Source: Sphaerotilus microaerophilus
GTDB lineage: Bacteria > Pseudomonadota > Gammaproteobacteria > Burkholderiales > Burkholderiaceae_C
Reading direction: 5' to 3'
Length of the DNA: 64,000 nucleotides
Assembly (NCBI RefSeq): GCF_023734135.1
Contig: NZ_AP025730.1
Span: 2,232,001-2,296,000, forward strand
In this document: positions 39,911 to 48,288 of the stretch, one piece after another
Layout: every line of letters begins with the position of its first letter
Numbering within the stretch: position 1 is the first letter of the stretch
Notes under the pieces: generated by a model
Told to the model about the DNA's origin: nothing
What the model saw: only the letters and a program-made list of their open reading frames with translations
Databases searched by the model: none
Translations under genes and position numbers: made by a program

Positions 39911-40668
39911 ATGCCGTCCTGACCGAACCCGTTGTGGCCGCTGCCGATGTGGCGCTGCGGCTCGACCACCTGGTCAAGCGCTACGGTGAGCGCGCCGCGC
40001 TGGCCGGGCTGAGCCTCACGCTGCCGCGTGGCTGCTTCGTCGCGCTGCTGGGTCCCAACGGCGCCGGCAAGTCGACCCTGTTCCAGGTGCTCACCGGCCT
40101 GTTCGTGGCCGATGAGGGTGACGTCGTGGTGGCCGGTGAGGACCTGCGCCGCCGGGCGGTGGCCGCGCTGCGCCACATCGGCGTGGTGTTCCAGCAGATG
40201 TCGCTGGACCTGGACCTGAGCGTGGAGCGCAACCTGCGCTTCCACGCCGACCTGCATGGCCTGCCGCGCTCGCTGGCCACCGAGCGCCTGCACGCCGGCT
40301 GCCAGGCCCTGGGCATCGAGAAGGACCTGGCGCGCCCGGTGCGCGAGCTCTCGGGCGGCAACCGCCGCAAGGTCGAGCTGGTGCGTGCCCTGCTGCACCA
40401 CCCGAGCGTGCTGCTGATGGACGAGCCCACCGTCGGGCTGGACCCGAAGTCGCGCCGCGACCTGCTGGGCGCCATCCGGGCGGATGTGGCAGCGCGTGGC
40501 AGCACCGTGCTCTGGGCCACCCACCTGGTCGAGGAGGCAGAGGCCGCCGACCGCGTCGTGGTGCTGCACCGCGGCAAGCTGCTGGCCGATGGCACACCGG
40601 CCGACGTGACCGCCGCGCTGGGTGGCAGCGACCTGGAGGAGGCCTTCATCCGGGCAACCCAGGGCTGA
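39907..40668 (+). CDS. ABC transporter ATPase, PQQ-dependent alcohol dehydrogenase system
   Basis: A 253-residue ABC ATPase: LDHLVKRYGERAALAGLSL, Walker A LLGPNGAGKSTLF (about 50), Q-loop VVFQQMSLDLDLSVERNL, signature ELSGGNRRKVELVRALL (about 150), Walker B VLLMDEPTVGLDP (about 172), His-switch LWATHLVEE. It belongs to the group that occurs with PQQ catabolism genes, partnered by the PedC-type permease three genes downstream. GTG 39907 overlaps the upstream stop in GTGA. The complex (ATPase, permease and the binding protein) is thought to export or handle a factor needed by periplasmic quinoproteins; the cargo is not established. Confidence 0.93.
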   Translation: MNAVLTEPVVAAADVALRLDHLVKRYGERAALAGLSLTLPRGCFVALLGPNGAGKSTLFQVLTGLFVADEGDVVVAGEDLRRRAVAALRHIGVVFQQMSLDLDLSVERNLRFHADLHGLPRSLATERLHAGCQALGIEKDLARPVRELSGGNRRKVELVRALLHHPSVLLMDEPTVGLDPKSRRDLLGAIRADVAARGSTVLWATHLVEEAEAADRVVVLHRGKLLADGTPADVTAALGGSDLEEAFIRATQG

Positions 40669-40774
40669 ATCAGACATCATGGGTACCCGTCGAGCGGGGC
40701 CCTTGCGGACAAAGACGTTAGGGCGCGCAGCCTGCAGCCAAGGCCGGCTCGACGCACATGAAGGAGACAAAGCG

Positions 40775-41797
40775 ATGCCAACGATGCAACCGAACGCTCG
40801 CCGTGCCGACGCGCGGGTCGCCGCCCGGGCAATGACCGCCCGGGCGCTGCTGGCGCTGTCCGTCACGCTGTTGGTGGCCTCTGCGGCGCAGGCCCAGCTG
40901 GCCTATGTGTCCAGCGAGAAGGACAACGCGCTGGCCGTCATCGACCTGAAGGCCCTGGCCATCGTGGGCCACATCCCCACCTGCAAGCGCCCGCGCCACA
41001 TGGTCATCACGCCGGACGGCAAGCAGCTGATGACCGCCTGCGGCGACTCCGGCCAGCTCGACGTGATCGACCTGGCCACGCGCAAGTCGGTGCGGCGCGT
41101 GCCGCTGGGCGAGGACCCCGAGGCCTTCGACGTCAGCCCGGACGGCAAGACTCTCTATGTCAGCAACGAGGAGGACGGCGAACTCGGCATCGTCGACCTG
41201 GCCAGCGGCAAGCGCACCAAGGGCATCGAGGTCGGCAAGGAGCCCGAGGGGGTCAAGGTCAGCGCCGACGGGAAGACGGTCTACGTGACCTCCGAGGTCG
41301 CCAGCCTGGTGCACGTGATCGACGTGGCCAGCGGCAAGGTGGTGAAGAACGTGCCGGTGGGCAAGCGCCCGCGCCGCTTCGCGCTGACGCCCGATGGCAG
41401 CCAGCTCTGGGTGACCAACGAGCTGGCGGCCAGCGTCACCATCCTCTCCACCAAGGACCACAGCGTGATCGGCACGGTGAAGTTCGAGGTCAAGGGCGCG
41501 CGCGCGGCCGACATCACCCCGGTGGGCATCACGATGACCGCCGACGGCAAGCGCGCCTTTGTGGCCCTGGGCAAGGCCAACCACGTGGCCTTCGTGGACG
41601 TGGCTGGGCGCAAGGTCGACAAGCTGGTGCTGGCAGGCAAGCGCGCCTGGGGCGTGACGCTCAACCGGGCCGAGGACCGGCTCTACGTGGTCAACGGCCT
41701 GTCGGACGACCTGACCATCATCGACGTGAGCGCCGCCAAGGCGCTCAAGACCCTGCCGGTCGGCCGGGTGCCCTACGGCGTGGTGATTGCGGAATGA
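40775..41797 (+). CDS. PQQ-dependent catabolism-associated beta-propeller protein
   Basis: A 340-residue exported protein with a YVTN/NHL-type seven-bladed beta-propeller. Signal peptide ALLALSVTLLVASAAQAQ (cleaved about residue 41); repeated blades of the form VDLASGKRTKGIEVGKEPEG and SADGKTVYVTSEV through to GRVPYGVVIAE. This family is found specifically with PQQ alcohol dehydrogenase clusters. AGGAG 8-12 bases before ATG 40775. The gap of 106 bases from the ATPase gene has no clear promoter, and the next gene overlaps the stop by ATGA. Confidence 0.9.
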   Translation: MPTMQPNARRADARVAARAMTARALLALSVTLLVASAAQAQLAYVSSEKDNALAVIDLKALAIVGHIPTCKRPRHMVITPDGKQLMTACGDSGQLDVIDLATRKSVRRVPLGEDPEAFDVSPDGKTLYVSNEEDGELGIVDLASGKRTKGIEVGKEPEGVKVSADGKTVYVTSEVASLVHVIDVASGKVVKNVPVGKRPRRFALTPDGSQLWVTNELAASVTILSTKDHSVIGTVKFEVKGARAADITPVGITMTADGKRAFVALGKANHVAFVDVAGRKVDKLVLAGKRAWGVTLNRAEDRLYVVNGLSDDLTIIDVSAAKALKTLPVGRVPYGVVIAE

Positions 41798-42981
41798 GGC
41801 GCGGAATGAGGCGCGCGCCCGTGCACCGCCTGCTCGCGCTGGCGGGCGGCCTGGGAAGCCTGGGAATGGCCACGCTGAGCCAGGCCGCCGCGTTCAAGGT
41901 CGTGCTCCTGCAGCCGGCCGACGATGCCCGGCTGGAACGTGCCCGGGTCGAGCGGGCCTACCTCGGCCACCCGACCGGGCCGGCCGCCGACGGCGTGGCG
42001 GCGGCGCTCAAGGAGGCGAAGCTGGAGCTGGAGTCGGTCGGCGCGAGCCTGGCGCTGGAAACCGTGCCGGTGGCCAGCGCCGCCGATGCGAAGGCGGCGG
42101 CGCAGAAGGCCGAGAAGGCCGGCGCGCTGGCCGTGCTGACCGACCTGAGCGCCGAGGCGACGCTGGCGGTGGCCGATGCGGTCAAGCTGCCGGTGCTGAA
42201 CGTCAGCGCCGCCAGCGACCGCCTGCGCCAGCAGGACTGCCGGCCGCGCCTGTACCACGTCACCCCGAGCGAGCGCATGCGCGCCGACGCGCTGGCGCAG
42301 ACCCTGGTGGCGCGCAAGTGGAGCCAGGTGCTGCTGCTCACCGGGCCGACGCCCGCGGATGCCGAGCGCAGCGCGGTGGCCCAGGCGGCGATCAAGCGCT
42401 ACGGCCTGAAGCTCAGCGGCAGCAAGCCCTTCAAGCTCTCCGGCGACCCGCGCGAGCGCGACCTGGCCAACCCGCTGCTGCTCACCCAGGGGGGCCACGA
42501 CGTGGTCTGGGTGGTGGACACCGACGGCGAATTTGCCCGCACCTTGCCCTACCGCACCGCCACGCCGCGGCCGGTGGTGGGCGATGCGGGGCTGGTCGCC
42601 GTGGCCTGGCATGCGCAGTTCGAGCGCTATGGCGCACCGCAGGTGAGCCGCCGTTTTGCCCGCGAGGCCAAGCGGACGATCAGTGCGGCCGACTGGACCG
42701 CCTGGCTGGCCGGCAAGGCGCTGGCCGCTGCGGTGGTGGCCGCACCCAAGGGCCCGGCCGCCGCAGTGCACCGCGCGCTGGCCGAGGGCGAGGTGGACGG
42801 CTCGCAGGGCGTGCCGATGAGCTTCCGCGCCTGGGACGGCCAGCTGCGCCAGCCGCTGCTGCTCACCGACGGCCAGGGCGTGATCGGCAGCGCGCCGGTC
42901 GACGGCATCCTGCACCCGAAGAACAACCTGGACACCGTCGGCGCCGATGCACCCGAGAAGCTGTGCAAGGTGGCGCGATGA
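41794..42981 (+). CDS. ABC transporter substrate-binding protein, PQQ alcohol dehydrogenase system
   Basis: A 395-residue exported protein of the Leu/Ile/Val-binding (Peripla_BP_6) fold. Leader LLALAGGLGSLGMATLSQAAA, then FKVVLLQPADDARLERAR, a Rossmann-like first lobe (AGALAVLTDLSAEATLAV, LPVLNVSAASDRLRQQDC) and second lobe (WSQVLLLTGPTPADAERS, HDVVWVVDTDGEFAR). The C-terminus HPKNNLDTVGADAPEKLCKV is typical of the quinoprotein-associated group. Starts at ATG 41794 in the overlap with the beta-propeller stop and overlaps the permease start, so the operon is tightly coupled. Ligand unknown. Confidence 0.9.
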   Translation: MRRGMRRAPVHRLLALAGGLGSLGMATLSQAAAFKVVLLQPADDARLERARVERAYLGHPTGPAADGVAAALKEAKLELESVGASLALETVPVASAADAKAAAQKAEKAGALAVLTDLSAEATLAVADAVKLPVLNVSAASDRLRQQDCRPRLYHVTPSERMRADALAQTLVARKWSQVLLLTGPTPADAERSAVAQAAIKRYGLKLSGSKPFKLSGDPRERDLANPLLLTQGGHDVVWVVDTDGEFARTLPYRTATPRPVVGDAGLVAVAWHAQFERYGAPQVSRRFAREAKRTISAADWTAWLAGKALAAAVVAAPKGPAAAVHRALAEGEVDGSQGVPMSFRAWDGQLRQPLLLTDGQGVIGSAPVDGILHPKNNLDTVGADAPEKLCKVAR

Positions 42982-43862
42982 GGGGCCCGATGACGCTCGG
43001 TCATGCCTTCCAGGCGCTGTGGGCCATCGTCGCGCGCGAGCTGATGAAGTTCAGCCGCCAGACCGGCCGGCTGGTCTCCGCGCTGGTGCGCCCGCTGCTC
43101 TGGCTGGCGGTGTTTGCGGCGGGTTTTCGCAACGTCTTCGGCATGGCGATTGCCGAGCCCTACGACACCTACATCTCGTACGACGTCTACATCGCGCCCG
43201 GCCTGATCGGCATGGTGCTGCTGTTCAACGGGATGCAGTCGAGCCTGGCGATGGTCTACGACCGCGAGATGGGGCTGATGCGCCTGCTGCTCACCGCACC
43301 GCTGCCGCGCTGGTGGATCCTCTTCGCCAAGCTCTGTGCCACGGCGGTGCTGTCGCTGGCGCAGGCGCTGGCCTTCGTGGTGGTGGCCTGGCTGATTGGC
43401 ACCGAGCTGCCGCTGCTGGGCACGGGGTCGGAGGCGAGCGCCTGGCACCTGCCGCACGTGCTGCTGGCCGCCGTCAGCGCGGCGCTGATGCTCGGCGCGC
43501 TGGGCCTGCTGCTGTCGGTCTACGTCAAACAGCTGGAGAACTTCGCCGGCACGATGAACTTCGTCATCTTCCCGATGTACTTCATGTCCACTGCCCTGTA
43601 CCCGCTGTGGAAGCTGGAGGAGTCCGGCGCCGGCTGGGTCTACCAGATTGCCCGCTTCAACCCCTTCACGCATGCGGTGGAGTGGCTGCGCTATGCGCTG
43701 TACGGCAAGGACCCGGGCCTCTCGCCCTGGATCGTGCTGGCCACGCTGGCGATCTGCTTCTTCGCTGCCAGCTGGGGTTACGACCCGCAGCGCGGCTTCG
43801 GTGCGCTGACCAAGCGCGGTGGCGGTGGAGGCCCCGGCGGCGCTCCGGGAGGTGCGTCGTGA
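42978..43862 (+). CDS. pedC: ABC-2-type permease, PedC-like
   Basis: A 294-residue inner-membrane permease of the ABC-2 family with about six helices. N-terminal amphipathic segment ALWAIVARELMKFSRQTGR, then VRPLLWLAVFAAGFRNVFG (first TM), GLIGMVLLFNGMQSSLAMVY, the conserved cytoplasmic RLLLTAPLPRWWIL, MLGALGLLLSVYVKQLENF, and FNPFTHAVEWLRYALYG before the last helix. It pairs with the ATPase at 39907. The C-terminus is a Gly-rich tail (GGGGGPGGAPGG). Coupled by ATGA to the binding protein and by GTGA to the MotA/TolQ-like gene, which suggests that the latter belongs to the same transcript. Confidence 0.92.
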   Translation: MRGPMTLGHAFQALWAIVARELMKFSRQTGRLVSALVRPLLWLAVFAAGFRNVFGMAIAEPYDTYISYDVYIAPGLIGMVLLFNGMQSSLAMVYDREMGLMRLLLTAPLPRWWILFAKLCATAVLSLAQALAFVVVAWLIGTELPLLGTGSEASAWHLPHVLLAAVSAALMLGALGLLLSVYVKQLENFAGTMNFVIFPMYFMSTALYPLWKLEESGAGWVYQIARFNPFTHAVEWLRYALYGKDPGLSPWIVLATLAICFFAASWGYDPQRGFGALTKRGGGGGPGGAPGGAS

Positions 43863-44683
43863 AGGCAGTGTCGATGCTGGGGTCCACCTTGGGTTCGACC
43901 CTTGGATTTGCGGGCCGGGCCCTGGCGCGCGCCGCAGGCGTCGGGCGGGATCGCTCGGCCGCAGCCGCGCCGGTCGAGCCGATCCTGTTCGAGTGGCTGA
44001 CGCTGGGCGGGCTGCTGGTCTTCGCGACCTGGCTGCTGGGCGTGCGCGGGGTGTGGAAGCTGCTGTTCACCTCCGACCCCACCGGTCTGACGATCGTGAT
44101 CGTGGTGATCTTCGCGGTCGCCACGCTGTGGGCGGGTGGGCGCTCACGCCAGTTGCAGCAGCAGCGTCAGCGCCTGCGGCACGACCACGCGGCGCTGCAG
44201 CACGCCGGGCTGGCCGGCTGGCTGCGCACGCGCCCGACGGCCGATGCCATGCAGCCCGAGGCCCAGCGCGGCTGGGCGGCCGAGTACTGGCAGGCGCTGG
44301 CGCTGGCGCCGCGTGACGCCGACGCGCCGCTGGACCTGCTGACCGAGATGACGCACGGCGCGCACCACACCGCCTGGTGGGTCAACGGCATCCAGCTCAA
44401 GCTGGGCCTGCTGGGCAAGGTGATCGGCTTCTCGATCCTGGCGATCCAGATCGGCCAGATGCAGAGCTTCGACGCCGCGCAGTCGCAGGACCTGCTGCGC
44501 AGCCTGACCTCCGGCCTGGGTGTGGCGCTGCTGACCACGATGGTCGGCCTGGTCGGCAACATCCTGCTGGGCCTGCAGCTGACGCGGCTGGACCGCTTTG
44601 CCGATCTGCTCGTGGCAGACGCGCAGCGAATCGGCCTGACGATCGGTTCGGCGCACGGCGCGGCGCCGACGCAGGGGGCCTGA
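43859..44683 (+). CDS. MotA/TolQ/ExbB-like proton-channel family protein
   Basis: A 274-residue inner-membrane protein. TM1 LTLGGLLVFATWLLGVRGVW (about 43-62) and TM2 TGLTIVIVVIFAVATLWAGG (about 74-93) precede a cytoplasmic stretch with coiled-coil-like RSRQLQQQRQRLRHDHAA; TM3/TM4 carry the MotA/ExbB pattern (KLGLLGKVIGFSILAIQIG and LTSGLGVALLTTMVGLVGNI, about 175-240). The latter matches the TolQ/MotA channel helices with the conserved Thr-Thr. GTG 43859 overlaps the permease stop; an ATG at 43874 is an alternative. With the next three genes it forms a compact module unlike TolQRAB, ExbBD, MotAB or Zorya in composition. Confidence 0.85.
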   Translation: MKAVSMLGSTLGSTLGFAGRALARAAGVGRDRSAAAAPVEPILFEWLTLGGLLVFATWLLGVRGVWKLLFTSDPTGLTIVIVVIFAVATLWAGGRSRQLQQQRQRLRHDHAALQHAGLAGWLRTRPTADAMQPEAQRGWAAEYWQALALAPRDADAPLDLLTEMTHGAHHTAWWVNGIQLKLGLLGKVIGFSILAIQIGQMQSFDAAQSQDLLRSLTSGLGVALLTTMVGLVGNILLGLQLTRLDRFADLLVADAQRIGLTIGSAHGAAPTQGA

Positions 44684-44687
44684 GGCG

Positions 44688-45293
44688 ATGCGCAGAGGGC
44701 GCCACTCGCGGGAGGCGGAGGTCGACCCCTTCTACGACATGTTGTTCAACATGCTGATCGCCTTCGTCTTCTGCTTCATCATCGCCCTGCTGGCAATGAA
44801 CCCGAAGGCGCTCAAGGCCGGCGACATCCCGGCCAAGGCCGAGTACATCGTCACCGTGTCCTGGCCGGACATGAACCCCAACGACATCGACACCTGGGTG
44901 CAGGACCCGGGTGGCAACCTGGTGTGGTTCCGCGCCCGCGAGGCCGGCCTGATGCACCTGGACCGCGACGACCGGGGGCTGGCCAACGACAGCATCGTCG
45001 TCAACGGCCGCCAAGTGGTGAACCCGCTCAACCAGGAGGTCGTGACGCTGCGCGGCATCGCGCCCGGCGAGTACACCGTCAACGCGCACTACTACGAGTC
45101 CAAGGACGGCAAGCCGGTGGAGGCCACCGTGTCGATCGTCAAGGTCAACCCGCGCGCCGAGGTCGTCTACTACGGCACGGCCGCGCTGGCCCGCAAGGGC
45201 GACGAGGCCACGCTGGTGCGCTTCACCGTGCTGCCCGACGGGGCGGTCAACAACGTCAACACCCTGCCCAAGACGCTGGTGCAGCGGTTCTGA
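44688..45293 (+). CDS. TolR/ExbD-like one-TM protein with periplasmic beta domain
   Basis: A 201-residue protein with a single N-terminal TM helix (FYDMLFNMLIAFVFCFIIAL, about 15-35). Asp17 at the start of the helix occupies the position of the proton-binding Asp in ExbD, TolR and MotB. The periplasmic part (about 45-200) is not an OmpA peptidoglycan-binding domain; it shows a beta-sandwich-like pattern, WPDMNPNDIDTWVQDPGGN, LMHLDRDDRG, VTLRGIAPGEYTVNAHYYES, reminiscent of DUF2135/YfaP-type domains (an impression, not a search). It follows the MotA-like gene by 4 bases and is its likely stator partner. Confidence 0.75.
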   Translation: MRRGRHSREAEVDPFYDMLFNMLIAFVFCFIIALLAMNPKALKAGDIPAKAEYIVTVSWPDMNPNDIDTWVQDPGGNLVWFRAREAGLMHLDRDDRGLANDSIVVNGRQVVNPLNQEVVTLRGIAPGEYTVNAHYYESKDGKPVEATVSIVKVNPRAEVVYYGTAALARKGDEATLVRFTVLPDGAVNNVNTLPKTLVQRF

Positions 45294-45336
45294 GCGACGC
45301 CCCACCACCTCCTTCGAGCGAACCCCGCGAACTCCC

Positions 45337-45831
45337 ATGACCCTGGCCGTTGTCCTCAGTTTCGTCGTGCTGGCCGCCCTGGCGGTGCTGGCGCTGACCT
45401 GGTCGCCCTGGCCGCGCTGGCTCAAGGCGCTGCTGGTGGCGGCAGTGACCGTCTTCTACTTCTGGGCCGACGACGCCGTGCACCAGATGTGGGGCTGGCC
45501 GAGCACGGACGCGCTGCCCGAGCGCTTCGTGCTGTTGGCCGCGGTGATCGAGGAGCCCAGCAGCAAGAGCTCGGGCGCGCTCTACGTCTGGGTGCAGGCG
45601 CTGGAGAACGGCAAGCCGTCCAAGGCGCCGCGGGCCTACCAGCTGCCCTACGCCAAGGACCTGCACGCCCTGCTCAACGAGGGCATCAAGAAGTCGCGCC
45701 AGGGCGTCAGCCAGCTGGGCACCGCCGAGCCCAAGGCCGGCAAGCGCGGCCTGAACTGGCTGCGTCCGGGCAACGACGAGCAGGCGGTGAAGATCCGCGA
45801 CCTGCCCTCGCCCCAGCTGCCGGAGAAGTGA
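45337..45831 (+). CDS. Membrane protein of the stator-like module, 164 aa
   Basis: A small protein with two N-terminal helices (VVLSFVVLAALAVLALTW and WLKALLVAAVTVFYFWADDA, about 5-50) followed by a soluble domain of about 110 residues. The latter contains ERFVLLAAVIEEPSSKSSG, ALYVWVQALENGKPSKAPRA and LPYAKDLHALLNEGIKKSRQ. I recognise no family. The domain pattern (strand-helix, ALYVW and PRAYQLPY) and tight placement between the TolR-like and lipoprotein genes suggest it is a structural part of the same complex. Its stop overlaps the next start in GTGA. Confidence 0.7.
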   Translation: MTLAVVLSFVVLAALAVLALTWSPWPRWLKALLVAAVTVFYFWADDAVHQMWGWPSTDALPERFVLLAAVIEEPSSKSSGALYVWVQALENGKPSKAPRAYQLPYAKDLHALLNEGIKKSRQGVSQLGTAEPKAGKRGLNWLRPGNDEQAVKIRDLPSPQLPEK

Positions 45832-46553
45832 GCGTGCGGCGCCCTGTCCCTGTCCTGTGCGGCGCGACGGCGCTGCTCGGCCTGCTGGCCCTGGCCGGCT
45901 GTGGCCAGTCGCCCGGCGAGGGCTACTTTCCGCTCGAATCCGGCCACCGCTGGACCTACCGCGTCACCAGCGAGTGGGAGAACAACACGCTGGAGCGCGA
46001 GGAGTTCACCCTCAGCAACGAGGGCAGCGACCGCCTGGAAACCAGCGGCAGCACCTGGCGGCGGCGCAGCGATTCCGGCCTGGACTACTGGCTCAAGAGC
46101 GACGACAGCGGCATCTACCGCGTCGCCGCCAAGACCGACCTGGAAGAAGACCCGCGCCGCGACGCCACGCCGCGCTACGTGCTGAAGGCGCCGCTCGTGG
46201 TGGGCACCACCTGGCGTGCCGACACCACCGCCTACCTGCTGCGCCGGCGGCAGGAGTTCCCGCCCGAGATCCGTCACAGCCACCCGGCCATCCCGATGAA
46301 CTACACCATCGAGGCGACGGGCCAGAAGGTGCGGACCGCGGCGGGTGAGTTCAGCGACTGCCTGCGCGTCAAGGGCGTGGCGCTGCTGCGCCTGTTCGCC
46401 GACCCCGTCAACGGCTGGAAGGACATGCCGCTGACCACGCTGGAGTGGTACTGCAAGGGCGTCGGCCTGGTGCGCGTGGAGCGCAGCGAGCCGGCCAACT
46501 CCACCTTCCTGATGGGTGGCACCCAGACCCTGGATCTCGTCTCATGGCAATGA
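45828..46553 (+). CDS. Lipoprotein of the stator-like module, 241 aa
   Basis: An exported lipoprotein: leader PVLCGATALLGLLALAGCG with a lipobox LAGC (Cys about residue 23), followed by a mostly beta protein: GEGYFPLESGHRWTYRVTSE, YWLKSDDSGIYRVAAKTD, GQKVRTAAGEFSDCLRVKG and LEWYCKGVGLVRVER. The general layout (signal, repeated strands, a YxCKGVGLV end) resembles DUF3108-like periplasmic proteins but I cannot assign it. GTG 45828 (overlapping the upstream stop) or GTG 45834. It ends just after the following Bug gene begins. Confidence 0.7.
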   Translation: MSVRRPVPVLCGATALLGLLALAGCGQSPGEGYFPLESGHRWTYRVTSEWENNTLEREEFTLSNEGSDRLETSGSTWRRRSDSGLDYWLKSDDSGIYRVAAKTDLEEDPRRDATPRYVLKAPLVVGTTWRADTTAYLLRRRQEFPPEIRHSHPAIPMNYTIEATGQKVRTAAGEFSDCLRVKGVALLRLFADPVNGWKDMPLTTLEWYCKGVGLVRVERSEPANSTFLMGGTQTLDLVSWQ

Positions 46554-47536
46554 CCTCCCTGTCACGCCGGCGCGTCGTCGGCTCCCTGGCCGCGCTGGCC
46601 TTCGGCCCGGCGGCGGCGCATGTGATGGCGCAGCCGCCCACCAGTTTCCCCACCCGGCCCGTCACCCTCTGGGTGCCCTGGCCGGCCGGCGGCGCCACCG
46701 ACCTGACGATGCGCGTGCTGGCCGAACTCGCCAGCCGCCAGCTCGGCCAGAAGGTGCTGATCGAGAACCGTGCCGGTGCCGGCGGCACGCTGGTCATGCC
46801 CGTGCTGCAGCAGGCCGCGCCGGACGGCTACACCATCGCCCAGCTGCCGCAGCCGGTCTTTCGCGCCCCGCATGTGCAGAAGCTGCTCTGGGACCCGATC
46901 CGCGACACCACGCCGATCCTGCAGCTCACCGGCGTCACCTTCGGCATCGTGGTGACCGCCGGCAGCCCCTTCAAGAGCCTGGACGACCTGTTCGCCTTCG
47001 CCAAGGCGCACCCGGGTGAGCTGACGGTGGCCACCAACGGCGCCGGCACCACCCCGCATGTGGTGATGGATGAGCTGTTCGACAAGCGCGGCCTGAGCTA
47101 CACCCACGTGCCCTACAAGGGCACCGCCGAGCAGATGATCGCCGTCAGCGCCGGCCAGGTCATGGTGGGCGTCAACTCCAACGGCTTCGCCCCCTTCGTG
47201 GACGGCGGCAAGCTGCGCCTGCTGGTCACCTTCGGCGAGCACCGCACCCGGCGCTGGCCGCAGGTCCCGACGCTGAAGGAGCTGGGTCACGGCATCGTCG
47301 CGATGTCCCCCTACGGTCTGGCCGCACCGCGCGGCACGCCGAGCGCCGTGATCAAGGTGCTGCACGACGCCTTCAAGGCCGCGCTGCTCGACCCGGCCCA
47401 CATCGCCGAACTGGCCAAGTACGACCAGGAGCCGGCGTACCTGGGCAGCGAGGACTACGGCCGGGTCATGAAGGACACCTTTGCCGCCGAGCGCCGCGTG
47501 GTGGAGCGGCTGGGGCTGGCGAAGGCGGCGCAGTAG
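46544..47536 (+). CDS. Bug/TctC-family periplasmic binding protein
   Basis: A 330-residue solute receptor of the Bug family, greatly expanded in Burkholderiales. The leader SRRRVVGSLAALAFGPAAA has an RR motif that may mean Tat export. Typical Bug motifs follow: FPTRPVTLWVPWPAGGATDL (about 38-57), VLIENRAGAGGTLVMPVLQ (about 72), PDGYTIAQLPQPVF and YTHVPYKGTAEQMIAVSAG (about 186). Bug receptors serve TctAB carriers, so it could feed tctBA at 23-25 kb or act alone as a sensor. The start is ATG 46544 or ATG 46550; both overlap the lipoprotein end, so it may share the transcript. Confidence 0.92.
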   Translation: MAMTSLSRRRVVGSLAALAFGPAAAHVMAQPPTSFPTRPVTLWVPWPAGGATDLTMRVLAELASRQLGQKVLIENRAGAGGTLVMPVLQQAAPDGYTIAQLPQPVFRAPHVQKLLWDPIRDTTPILQLTGVTFGIVVTAGSPFKSLDDLFAFAKAHPGELTVATNGAGTTPHVVMDELFDKRGLSYTHVPYKGTAEQMIAVSAGQVMVGVNSNGFAPFVDGGKLRLLVTFGEHRTRRWPQVPTLKELGHGIVAMSPYGLAAPRGTPSAVIKVLHDAFKAALLDPAHIAELAKYDQEPAYLGSEDYGRVMKDTFAAERRVVERLGLAKAAQ

Positions 47537-47586
47537 CGGCACCCTGAGGCGCTGATCAGCTCACCCGCCCGCGCGCATGGGTGGGG

Positions 47587-48288
47587 TCAGCTCACCAGCC
47601 CGTGCTCACTTGCGTAGCGCAGCAGCTCGTGGGCGCTGCCCACGCCCAGCTTCTGGCGCACCAGGGTCTGGTAGTTGGAGATGGTCTTCTCGCTCAGGCC
47701 CATCTGGCGGGCGATGGCCTCCACGCCCAGGCCGGCGATCAGGTGGCGCAGCACTTCGGCCTCGCGGGCCGTGAGCTGCTCGTGCGGCAGCTGCGGGTCG
47801 AGCGAGCGCAGCGCCTGGGCCAGTGCCGCGGGCAGGGCGCGCCGGCCCTGGGCGACCTCGTGCACCGCGTCCACCACCGCCTGCGGTTCGCCGCTCTTGG
47901 GCACGAAGCCGGCGGCGCCGGCCCGCAGGCACTGGGCCACCATCGTGGGGCTGTCGTGCATGCTGACCACCAGCACGCGCAGGGCCGGGCGCTCGGCGTG
48001 CAGCTGGCGCAGCAGGTCCAGGCCGTTGCGGCCTGGCATCGAGAGGTCGAGGATCAGCACGTCCACCGCCAGCGGGGCGGCGCCGAGCAGGGCGGCCTCG
48101 GCCTGCTCGGCGTCGCCGAACTCGGCCACCACGCGCACGCCGCGCTCCAGCTCCAGCAGGCGGCGAAAGCCCACGCGCACGATCGCATGGTCGTCGGCCA
48201 GGGCGATGCGCAGGCCTGGTGCCAGGGCGATAGCCGGCTCGATGGCCGGCGCGATGGCTGGGTCCGTGGCTGGGTTTATGGCTGGCAT
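47587..48288 (-). CDS. NarL/LuxR-family response regulator
   Basis: A 233-residue regulator with receiver domain about 26-145 (ALADDHAIVRVGFRRLLELE; phosphoacceptor Asp81 in VLILDLSMPGRNGL; Lys in GFVPKSG) and LuxR HTH about 165-228 (LTAREAEVLRHLIAGLGVEA, LSEKTISNYQTLVRQKL). The first 25 residues are an unusual Ala/Pro repeat (NPATDPAIAPAIEPAIALAP) encoded by tandem GGCTGG-type units; GTG or later starts near the receiver domain are possible. Its kinase partner is encoded upstream (48745-50301), with a small membrane protein between. Close to the quinoprotein locus, it may regulate alcohol oxidation like MoxX. Confidence 0.9.
   Translation of the reverse strand: MPAINPATDPAIAPAIEPAIALAPGLRIALADDHAIVRVGFRRLLELERGVRVVAEFGDAEQAEAALLGAAPLAVDVLILDLSMPGRNGLDLLRQLHAERPALRVLVVSMHDSPTMVAQCLRAGAAGFVPKSGEPQAVVDAVHEVAQGRRALPAALAQALRSLDPQLPHEQLTAREAEVLRHLIAGLGVEAIARQMGLSEKTISNYQTLVRQKLGVGSAHELLRYASEHGLVS

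Noticed and set aside
43859..45293. Zorya anti-phage system (ZorA/ZorB) at the MotA-like genes
   Set aside because: ZorB has an OmpA-like peptidoglycan-binding domain and ZorC/D follow; here the second protein has a different beta domain and no helicase or nuclease gene follows.
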